Of a stretch of 5,372 nucleotides of DNA, positions 1-5,372 are shown piece after piece. The position numbers were made by a program, and so were the translations under genes. The DNA is from Candidatus Egerieousia excrementavium (GTDB lineage Bacteria > Bacteroidota > Bacteroidia > Bacteroidales > UBA932), in NCBI GenBank assembly GCA_017694275.1, contig JADINB010000058.1:1-5372 (forward strand), written 5' to 3'. Positions within the stretch are counted from its first letter, which is position 1; each line of letters starts with the position of its first letter. The notes below the pieces were generated by a model. The model searched no databases and had not been told where the DNA came from. It saw only the letters and a program-made list of their open reading frames with translations.

Positions 1-656
1 CCATGGCCGCCTCTGCCGTTTCCACCGCCTATGTTTTTCGTACCGCTAGACTTGCTCATCAAAACGGCGAAGATGGCAACGAATATCAGGAAAAATATTA
101 TAATGGCAGTGCTGCTGCCAGAACTGCCGGAAATTTCCTTATGTGAAATCTCTCCCGATGCAAGGGAGAACAGAATGTCCAGAGCCGCATTCACTGCCGA
201 ACAGTAATCGCCCTGCTGCAGGAACGGAATCATATATCTGTTTATTATCTCTCCTGCAGTAGCATCGGGTATGGCACCTTCCAGCCCATAACCGGTAGCA
301 ATGAAGACCTCCCCGCGCGAACCGGGACTCTTGGGCTTTACAAGAAGCACTACCCCGTTGTCGAACTCCTTTTTCCCTACACCCCACTCCTCGCCTATTC
401 TGAATGCAAGTTCAGCCTTGTCCATTCCGTAAAGTTCAGGTACCGTAACCACCGCTATCTGGTTAGACGTACTGTCTGCAAAGGCCACAAGCCTGTACTC
501 CATATCCCGTGCCTGTGCAGGAGAGAATATTCCGGCCAGGTCGTTGAGCAGGCGTGGCGGAACCGGACGCGAAGGTATATCCGCTGCCATTGCCCCGAAA
601 CAGAAAACAAGAACCGCCGCGACAGAGAGCACAAAGCCCGATATCTGACTTCTCAT
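1..656 (-). CDS. YgcG-type TPM domain protein, secreted and membrane-anchored (3' end cut by window edge)
   Basis: The frame is open from the ATG at 656-654 to the window edge, giving 218 complete residues and no stop. Residues 1-25 form a signal peptide (hydrophobic core about 7-20, AMA-A cleavage-like site). A TPM domain (TLP18.3/Psb32/MOLO-1 family) follows at about 34-168. Its hallmarks are visible: NQIAVVTVPEL (65-75), GEEWGVGKKEFDNGVVLLV (88-106) and VFIATGYGLEGAIPDA (117-132). A single membrane helix lies at about 183-200, then a Gly/Ser/Asn-rich tail beginning GGGNGRGGH. This is the YgcG layout: TPM domain outside the cytoplasm, one anchor helix, glycine-rich C-terminus. The start is one base after the stop of the upstream TPM gene (TAAcATG), so translation is probably coupled. 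TPM domains have been called phosphatases in plants, but the bacterial role is unproven. The family call is firm; the function is unknown. Confidence 0.93.
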   Translation of the reverse strand, partial: MRSQISGFVLSVAAVLVFCFGAMAADIPSRPVPPRLLNDLAGIFSPAQARDMEYRLVAFADSTSNQIAVVTVPELYGMDKAELAFRIGEEWGVGKKEFDNGVVLLVKPKSPGSRGEVFIATGYGLEGAIPDATAGEIINRYMIPFLQQGDYCSAVNAALDILFSLASGEISHKEISGSSGSSTAIIIFFLIFVAIFAVLMSKSSGTKNIGGGNGRGGH

Positions 657-657
657 G

Positions 658-1089
658 TTAACTGCCGAAGGATATTTCATCTGGTTGTTCATTTATGTCA
701 TCACTTTTATACGGAAAATATGCCTTGAGCGATTCTCCGGTCTCCCTTATCGCATTGCAGATTCCTTCGGTAAAAGCGCCTTTGGAGAAAGATAGGCTCA
801 TCTGTTCCCTTATCTTGTCCCAGAATCCGGCAGGCACCCTTTCGTTTATGCCGGCATCACCTATGATTGCAAACTTTCTGCTCTTATACGCCACATAAAT
901 CAAGACTCCGTTACGCTCCTTTGTCTTGTACATTTTCAGATAGTTGAAAACATATACAGCCCGCTCCACCGGATTGCTGCCGCATTTGGATTCAATGTGT
1001 ACGCGAATCTCGCCGGAGGTACTGGACTCAGCCTCGGCAATGGCCCTGACAATCTCCCCCTGCTCTTCTTTGGAAATGAAAAAGCCCAT
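658..1089 (-). CDS. Small TPM domain protein, no signal peptide
   Basis: This 143-residue protein consists almost entirely of a TPM domain (PF04536-like). Visible family signatures are TSGEIRVHIE (24-33), a KERNGVLIYVA strand (57-67) and a KFAIIGDAGINERVPAGFWD segment (72-91), which matches the 'vGYGLE' region of longer TPM proteins. It has neither a signal peptide nor a convincing membrane helix, so it should be cytoplasmic or peripheral at the inner membrane. This contrasts with the secreted TPM protein encoded next. Its ATG overlaps the lemA stop by one base (TGATG), a classic arrangement for translational coupling, which supports the chosen start. Short TPM proteins of this type commonly follow lemA in Bacteroidota. 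The last 15 or so residues are acidic and polar and probably disordered. Biochemical function is unknown. Confidence 0.93.
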   Translation of the reverse strand: MGFFISKEEQGEIVRAIAEAESSTSGEIRVHIESKCGSNPVERAVYVFNYLKMYKTKERNGVLIYVAYKSRKFAIIGDAGINERVPAGFWDKIREQMSLSFSKGAFTEGICNAIRETGESLKAYFPYKSDDINEQPDEISFGS

Positions 1090-1685
1090 CAGAACTCTAC
1101 TTTTGGAGCAGTAGCTGCAGAACTGTCGGCTTCGAAATAGGGTTTCGCCTCAAATCCGAACATGCCTGCGACAAGATTGCCCGGGAATCTTCTGATTTTA
1201 ATATTGTAGGCCCTTGCCGCCTCATTGAACTTGCGGCGCTCTACTGCTATTCTGTTCTCGCTGCCCTCCAGCTGCTGCTGCAAGGCCAGGAAATTCTCAT
1301 TTGCCTTTAAGTCCGGATAGTTCTCCTGAAGAAGAAGAAGCCTGCCCAACGCAGCCCCCAGTTCGCCCTGCGCCTGCTGGAACTCGGCCAGCCTTTCAGG
1401 TGTGAGGTTTTCGGGGTCAACAGTTATTCCGGTAGCCTTTGAACGGGCTTCCACAACACTTTCCAGTGTAGAAGACTCATGCCCGGCATAGCCTTTTACT
1501 GTTGCCACAAGGTTGGGAATCAGGTCTGCCCTGCGCTGATATACATTCTCCACCTGGCTCCATGCGGTATTCACACCCTCGTCCATTGTCACCATACCGT
1601 TATATGTATTTTTTACCCAAAAGAACAACAATATGACAACGGCTGCCACAACCGCCAGTACAATAGAAGATTTTTTCATATTCAT
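1089..1685 (-). CDS. lemA: LemA family membrane protein
   Basis: The protein has 198 residues, a usual length for LemA. An N-terminal membrane helix (about 6-23) is followed by a helical LemA domain. Diagnostic motifs are YNGMVTMDEGVNTAWSQVEN (28-47), YQRRADLIPNLVATVKGYAGHE (49-70), ENYPDLKANENFLALQQQLEG (121-141), ENRIAVERRKFNEAARAYN (143-161) and RFPGNLVAGMFGFEAKPYFEA (166-186). The topology is probably N-terminus in, with a large helical domain outside the cytoplasm. LemA was first noted as a Listeria antigen; its molecular role is unresolved, though it recurs beside TPM/YgcG or HtpX genes. The start is either of two in-frame ATGs (MNMKK), at 1685 or 1679. I use the first, 7 nt after the preceding lipoprotein gene; no Shine-Dalgarno distinguishes them. 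It overlaps the next gene by one base. Confidence 0.96.
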   Translation of the reverse strand: MNMKKSSIVLAVVAAVVILLFFWVKNTYNGMVTMDEGVNTAWSQVENVYQRRADLIPNLVATVKGYAGHESSTLESVVEARSKATGITVDPENLTPERLAEFQQAQGELGAALGRLLLLQENYPDLKANENFLALQQQLEGSENRIAVERRKFNEAARAYNIKIRRFPGNLVAGMFGFEAKPYFEADSSAATAPKVEF

Positions 1686-1692
1686 TTTGATT

Positions 1693-2724
1693 TTACTGTT
1701 TCAACCTTACACATCTGACAGATGCTCCGAAATCATCCTTGCCTGCGGCGTTTCTCATGAAATCCGGATTTTCCATATAAATATACCGATAACTGGCCTT
1801 TCCGCCCGTATACTCGGTGCTTGACCACCAGAAGCCATAGGAGAAGAGACCTGAATGGTAATCATAATCGTTTACACAATACCCTGAAGGAAATGCCGCC
1901 CATCCGAACTTGTTCTCCGGAGTGCAGTCTGGAGTATACGGCCACATCCTGTCTCCGTTGAAGCGTGCATCTACCATGACCATCTCGCCAAGCCCTTCCC
2001 AGTTGGAATCATATGGAAGAGCCTGACCGTCGTTCAGATTCAAGGCCAGATCTTCCCAGTCTTCATTCGTAGGTATGCTCCAGCCGGGAGGACACACACC
2101 CTGCGGGCCGCCGCCCAATCCCGATGCCGAGACGCCGCCCGTTGCATCGTTCCAGGTATAGAGGCGCCCCATTATCTCTCCAAGATCGTCGGCCTTGCTG
2201 TATGCCGCACCGGCATCACACCAGTTGAGGCTCTCCACGAACCAGTCCAGATTTCCCACGGTCGTAATATAATACCACTGTCCGTCGCGAGGGTCCTGAA
2301 TAGAGTCGGTCGGACGCGGCATGTCGGTTACAGTCTTGCCGAACTCAGGATCTATAGACGTAACATTCTGTGAATTGACCCTGTCGTAAAAGCCCGGCGA
2401 AGAGGCTGTGAGAATCAAGGCGAATGTTCCAATGGAGTCTGGGACAGTTATCTCGCACACTTTCTCCCTTACCGTATCCTGAAGCAGGTACTCAGATGTC
2501 CAGACATAATTGATAAGCGACTCGTCAGGCTCGGTAAGCCCGTACGCCGTAAGTTCTACAGTGGAACCTATCTTGACATAAAGAGGCACGTCATAAAGCA
2601 GGTCACCTATCATCATGTCGGAAACCTCTTCCTCCTCTTCCTTGTTGCAAGAAGCCAAAGCGAACGAAAAAAAAGCCAGCAGAACAATGACCGGCATATC
2701 GCTGAAAAACCTTGAAAATCTCAT
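1693..2724 (-). CDS. FISUMP-domain lipoprotein, predicted surface-exposed
   Basis: This 343-residue protein begins with a type II signal peptide: hydrophobic core at about 11-23, lipobox LASC, lipidated Cys26. The mature N-terminus reads C-N-K-E-E-E-E-E, resembling the acidic lipoprotein export signal that sends Bacteroidota lipoproteins to the cell surface. Residues about 43-126 look like an Ig/PKD-like beta domain (VELTAYGL, YVWTSEYLL, TFALILTASSPGFYDRV). From about 145 to the end is a FISUMP domain (Fibrobacter succinogenes major paralogous domain): DGQWYYITTVGNLDWFVESLN (147-167), GRLYTWNDATGG (186-197), GVCPPGWSIPTNEDWEDL (209-226), FPSGY (278-282), GFWWSSTEYTGG (297-308) and SVRCVRL (335-341). 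Several Cys in the FISUMP part could form disulfides. An in-frame ATG at 2760 lies upstream of the likely promoter box and would bury the signal peptide, so I prefer 2724. It heads the operon with lemA. Ligand or partner is unknown. Confidence 0.9.
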   Translation of the reverse strand: MRFSRFFSDMPVIVLLAFFSFALASCNKEEEEEVSDMMIGDLLYDVPLYVKIGSTVELTAYGLTEPDESLINYVWTSEYLLQDTVREKVCEITVPDSIGTFALILTASSPGFYDRVNSQNVTSIDPEFGKTVTDMPRPTDSIQDPRDGQWYYITTVGNLDWFVESLNWCDAGAAYSKADDLGEIMGRLYTWNDATGGVSASGLGGGPQGVCPPGWSIPTNEDWEDLALNLNDGQALPYDSNWEGLGEMVMVDARFNGDRMWPYTPDCTPENKFGWAAFPSGYCVNDYDYHSGLFSYGFWWSSTEYTGGKASYRYIYMENPDFMRNAAGKDDFGASVRCVRLKQ

Positions 2725-2749
2725 CCGTCCTGTTTTTGAAAAACACCTG

Positions 2750-2780
2750 CAAATGTGCATAATTTTTATGCTTAAAACAA
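2750..2780 (-). promoter_or_regulatory. Candidate Bacteroidota promoter for the FISUMP-lemA-TPM operon
   Basis: On the minus strand a TTG (complement of 2778-2780) is followed after exactly 20 nt by CACATTTG (complement of 2750-2757). This fits the Bacteroides layout TTG-N19-21-TAnnTTTG with one mismatch in the -7 box. Transcription would begin near 2743-2746, about 20 nt before the ATG at 2724 and downstream of the alternative ATG at 2760, so it helps choose the start. No other promoter-like spacing is left within the operon, whose genes are separated by 7 nt or less. The call rests on pattern matching only. Confidence 0.5.
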
Positions 2781-2800
2781 TTATTTCAATCTATTTTTTC

Positions 2801-2808
2801 TATTTTTG
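2801..2808 (+). promoter_or_regulatory. Candidate -7 box (TAnnTTTG) for the apbE unit
   Basis: TATTTTTG matches the Bacteroidota -7 consensus TAnnTTTG perfectly. It lies 15 nt before the apbE ATG, implying a very short leader of roughly 8-11 nt. No clear TTG/TTTG -33 element exists at the expected distance (about 2778-2781, where the plus strand reads CAAT), so the upstream half is weak. The surrounding spacer is strongly AT-rich, as usual for promoters in this phylum. Confidence 0.5.
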
Positions 2809-2823
2809 TACTAAAATCATGCC

Positions 2824-3903
2824 ATGAAAAAAGCCCTCACAATCATATCTGCGCCGCTATTGCTACTCTTTTTAGGGTGTTCATCACACAGAACCGGATA
2901 TGTGACGTCAGACGGGTTCGGGCAAGGCTCCACCTATCATATTGTCTATAAAATCGAAGGCGATTCGGCACAAGCCACAAGGGAAAAAGTGGAGTCTCTG
3001 ATTCCAGTATGGTTCGAGCAGATAAACAAATCGGTTTCGGGCTACGACAGCTGCTCGGCAATATCCAGAATAAACCGCAACGAAACGGTCGTGCCCGACT
3101 CCATATTCATAGACATATTCAATTTTGCAAAGGAGTTCTACGCAACGAGCGGAGGCATGCTTGACGCTGCATCCGCCCCGCTGTTCGACCTTTGGGGGTT
3201 CGGCTTTACAGAGAGGGATACTGTCACCAGTGCCGGAATAGACAGCATAAGGCAGTTTACGGGCATGGACATGTTCGAACTGCACCACGACAGCACGGGA
3301 TATGCCATAATAAAGAAAGACCCACGGGCAAAACTCAACTTCAACGCCGTGGCACAAGGTTACTCATGCGACTACTTTGCAGAACGGATGGAGAGACTGG
3401 GCATTACCGACTACATGATTGAAATAGGCGGAGAAATCTTCTGCAAGGGGGTGAATGCCAAAGGAGGAAAATGGAGAATAGGGATAGACAAGCCAATAGA
3501 CGGAAACCTTGTCCCGGGAGAATATCTGCAATCCGTGCTGGAAGTTTCCGGCAAGGGAGTCGTCACATCGGGGAACTACCGGAAGTTCTATATTGAAGAC
3601 GGAAAGAAATACTCACATACCATAGACCCGGTGACAGGTATGCCCGTACGGCACAACCTGCTTTCGGCAACTGTCATTGCAGAAAATGCCATGCTTGCAG
3701 ATGCCTATGCCACCTACTTCATGGTCCTTGGTGTTGAAAAGAGCAAGGATGTTCTGAAAAAGACGCCTGGAATAGAAGCCATGCTGATTTATGGAGACAA
3801 TGAAAACATGGAGGTCTACATGACCGACGGGTTCCGCAATGCCGCTTCAGACGGCAGTAAGACCCTGTCTGAAGGGGCAAAGAGACAAAATGACGCAAGA
3901 TGA
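2824..3903 (+). CDS. apbE: FAD:protein FMN transferase, lipoprotein (ApbE family)
   Basis: ApbE uses FAD and Mg2+ to attach FMN through a phosphoester bond to a Thr/Ser of flavin carriers such as NqrB/NqrC, RnfD/RnfG or FMN-binding-domain proteins on the outer face of the inner membrane. The 359-residue product is near usual length. Residues 1-18 are a signal peptide ending LFLG-C19, a slightly atypical lipobox, so it is probably a lipoprotein. Family motifs in order: GQGSTYHIVY (33-42), SGYDSCSAISRIN (72-84), GGMLDAASAPLFDLWGFG (110-127), LNFNAVAQGYSCD (171-183), YMIEIGGEIFCKGVN (197-211), WRIGIDKP (217-224), SGNYRKFY (249-256), YSHTIDPVTGMP (263-274) and ADAYATYFMVLG (292-303). The D293-x3-T297 pair and the backbone near A177 match the family's Mg2+ site. 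The usual Lys of the A-K-G motif is Gln178 here. A polar tail of about 20 residues follows the domain. No carrier gene is adjacent in the window. Confidence 0.96.
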   Translation: MKKALTIISAPLLLLFLGCSSHRTGYVTSDGFGQGSTYHIVYKIEGDSAQATREKVESLIPVWFEQINKSVSGYDSCSAISRINRNETVVPDSIFIDIFNFAKEFYATSGGMLDAASAPLFDLWGFGFTERDTVTSAGIDSIRQFTGMDMFELHHDSTGYAIIKKDPRAKLNFNAVAQGYSCDYFAERMERLGITDYMIEIGGEIFCKGVNAKGGKWRIGIDKPIDGNLVPGEYLQSVLEVSGKGVVTSGNYRKFYIEDGKKYSHTIDPVTGMPVRHNLLSATVIAENAMLADAYATYFMVLGVEKSKDVLKKTPGIEAMLIYGDNENMEVYMTDGFRNAASDGSKTLSEGAKRQNDAR

Positions 3904-3949
3904 AATTCAAGTAACTTAAATACAAAACAAAAATAACAGTAACCGCATT

Positions 3950-5372
3950 ATGGAAAACGATAAAAAGATGTCAAGAAGAGGGTTCCTCAAAACCTCTGTC
4001 AGTGCAGGAGCGCTTGCCGGTGCCGCATCGCTTCTGGGTGGCGGCTTCATAGCAAGCTGCACCACCAGGGAACAGTTCGACACAATTATAACCAATGGCA
4101 TAGTCTATTGTGGAGACGGCAAGGCTCCAATCAAGGGAGACATAGGAATAAAGGACGGAAAGATAGCGGCCATAGGCAAGATAGGCAAGAGCTGCGACAA
4201 ACTGATAGATGCCAAAGGACTTGCCGTATCGCCCGGATTCATAGACATACATACACACACAGACACAAACCTTTTACAGGCTCCGCTCGGCGACAGCCGG
4301 ATATACCAGGGTGTAACCACCGACATAGGAGGTAACTGCGGAGACTCTCCATTCCCCTATTCAGACGCCTACTATGAATCCAGGAAAGGTGATATGCGCT
4401 ACGGCTTCCCGTTCTGGCAAGATATAGACGGGTTCTACAACGCACTGAGAGAAAAGAAAATAGGAATCAACTACAAGAGTTATACAGGCCAGGGACAACT
4501 ACGTTCCGCAGTTGTGGGAGACAAGAACGTAAAGGCTACGAAAGAGGATATCGCAAAGATGTGCGCAATTCTCGACAAGGAACTTGAGATGGGCAGCCTC
4601 GGTCTCTCATGCGGTCTGGAATATGCTCCAGGCTCTTATGCGAGCGATGAGGAGATTATAGAACTGTGCAAGGTGGTGGCAAAGCACAACGGCCTGTTTG
4701 CAATCCACATGAGAAACGAAGATGACCATGTGGAAGAGGCCATAAAAGAGGCTTTGGACATAGCACGCAAATCTGGAGCAAGACTGGAAATTTCTCACTT
4801 GAAGGCACAGAACGAACCAAACTGGCACAAGGGGCCTAACATGATAAAACTTATTGAGGATGCACGCAGTAGCGGTGTAGACGTAACGTTCGACCGCTAC
4901 CCCTACATAGCATTCTCGACAGGCCTGACGACCTTCATACCCCTGGAACTCAGAGACGGTTCAAATGCCGATATTTTAAAGAGACTCAACAACAAGGCAA
5001 CGAGCGACAAGATTGGCGCATATGCCGAGAGCCGGGTAAAAAGGCTTGGTGGAGCGCAGAATGTTCTGATTGCCGCCTGCTTTAACCCGGAAAACAGCGC
5101 CTACTCAGGCAAGAACATCGCACAATGCTGCGAAATATCCGGCATGGAGGTCTGGCCAATGATAAGGCATCTGCTTATAAGCGAGAACCTCGGTGTCCAG
5201 ATGGCAGGTTTCGCCATGACAGAAGACAACGTAAGGATGTTCCTCTCGCACAAACTGGGTATGCCGGCCTCAGACGGCAGCGTTTACTCACCGCAAGGGC
5301 CTCTCTCTACTGAAATACCTCATCCCCGTTCATACGGAACATTCCAGAGATTCTTTGGCAAGTATGTAAGGG
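3950..5372 (+). CDS. N-acyl-D-amino-acid deacylase-like amidohydrolase, Tat lipoprotein (3' end cut by window edge)
   Basis: The frame is open from the ATG at 3950 to the edge (474 residues, no stop); family members are usually about 480-550. The amidohydrolase-fold metal ligands of D-aminoacylases are all present: H101-T-H103 in GFIDIHTHTD, C130 in GGNCGD, H253 in AIHMRNE, H283 in ISHLK and D442 in ASDG. The GLSCGLEYAPGSYAS segment (218-232) and HPRSYGTF (458-465) are also typical. Such enzymes hydrolyse N-acyl-D-amino acids to a free D-amino acid and carboxylate. The N-terminus carries a twin-arginine motif, S8-R-R-G-F-L-K14, a hydrophobic stretch and lipobox IASC with Cys37, so it is predicted to be folded in the cytoplasm, exported by Tat and lipidated. 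A second in-frame ATG (3968, residue 7) still keeps the Tat motif. It lies 46 nt after apbE without an obvious promoter, suggesting co-transcription. Specificity (D-aminoacyl, D-glutamyl or another amide) cannot be decided. Confidence 0.92.
   Translation, partial: MENDKKMSRRGFLKTSVSAGALAGAASLLGGGFIASCTTREQFDTIITNGIVYCGDGKAPIKGDIGIKDGKIAAIGKIGKSCDKLIDAKGLAVSPGFIDIHTHTDTNLLQAPLGDSRIYQGVTTDIGGNCGDSPFPYSDAYYESRKGDMRYGFPFWQDIDGFYNALREKKIGINYKSYTGQGQLRSAVVGDKNVKATKEDIAKMCAILDKELEMGSLGLSCGLEYAPGSYASDEEIIELCKVVAKHNGLFAIHMRNEDDHVEEAIKEALDIARKSGARLEISHLKAQNEPNWHKGPNMIKLIEDARSSGVDVTFDRYPYIAFSTGLTTFIPLELRDGSNADILKRLNNKATSDKIGAYAESRVKRLGGAQNVLIAACFNPENSAYSGKNIAQCCEISGMEVWPMIRHLLISENLGVQMAGFAMTEDNVRMFLSHKLGMPASDGSVYSPQGPLSTEIPHPRSYGTFQRFFGKYVR

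Noticed and set aside
139..387. An 82-codon minus-strand open frame.
   Set aside because: It lies inside the secreted TPM gene in another frame. Its product is Cys/Arg-rich with no family motifs, while the gene's own frame carries a clear TPM domain.
2725..2823. FMN riboswitch or other structured leader ahead of apbE.
   Set aside because: The spacer is under 100 nt, AT-rich and without the conserved paired elements; the predicted leader is only about 10 nt.
2908..3357. A 149-codon minus-strand open frame antisense to apbE.
   Set aside because: It is fully covered by the strongly conserved ApbE frame; the antisense product has no recognisable domain or signal and its composition looks like a shadow.
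3904..3949. Possible promoter or terminator between apbE and the deacylase gene.
   Set aside because: The 46 nt are A-rich, with no TAnnTTTG box and no hairpin that I can see, so I treat it as an operon spacer.
3971..4445. Several minus-strand open frames antisense to the deacylase gene.
   Set aside because: They overlap one another and the deacylase frame, which has all metal-ligand motifs; none has recognisable features.
5125..5313. A 62-codon plus-strand open frame.
   Set aside because: It is an alternate frame within the deacylase gene, ending at a chance stop, with Arg-rich low-information content.

Overview
The window looks like an ordinary chromosomal segment of a Bacteroidota (probably Bacteroidales) bacterium. 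The signs are: a TAnnTTTG-type -7 box instead of a sigma70 -10 box; no Shine-Dalgarno sequences ahead of the starts; lipoproteins with an acidic run right after the lipidated cysteine (C-N-K-E-E-E-E-E); a FISUMP domain; and frequent AUA, AGA and AGG codons beside moderate GC content. The genus cannot be fixed from these genes.

Layout: two transcription units diverge from a short AT-rich spacer at about 2725-2823. Leftward (minus strand) are four tightly packed genes: a FISUMP-domain surface-type lipoprotein (2724-1693), a LemA-family membrane protein (1685-1089), a small TPM-domain protein without signal peptide (1089-658), and a secreted, membrane-anchored YgcG-type TPM protein (656-1, running off the left edge). 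Spacings are 7 nt, a 1-nt overlap (TGATG) and 1 nt, so they are almost certainly one operon. LemA plus TPM/YgcG is a widespread envelope-associated gene set with no settled biochemical role; the lipoprotein at its head is the less expected member.

Rightward (plus strand) are an ApbE-type FAD:protein FMN transferase made as a lipoprotein (2824-3903) and, 46 nt later, an N-acyl-D-amino-acid deacylase-like metal-dependent amidohydrolase with a twin-arginine signal and a lipobox (3950 to beyond 5372, running off the right edge). ApbE flavinylates carrier proteins such as Nqr and Rnf subunits. No such carrier lies in the window, so it probably acts on targets encoded elsewhere. The amidohydrolase retains every metal-ligand motif of D-aminoacylases and should be active, but its substrate cannot be read from the sequence.

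Nearly all products are predicted to act in the envelope. No RNA genes, mobile elements, CRISPR arrays, phage genes or long repeats were seen, and no gene-free stretch exceeds 100 bases. I do not see a clear new biological system. The points most worth checking are the lipoprotein-LemA-TPM-TPM operon, the Tat-lipoprotein deacylase paired with ApbE, and the back-to-back promoters, which also settle a start codon.
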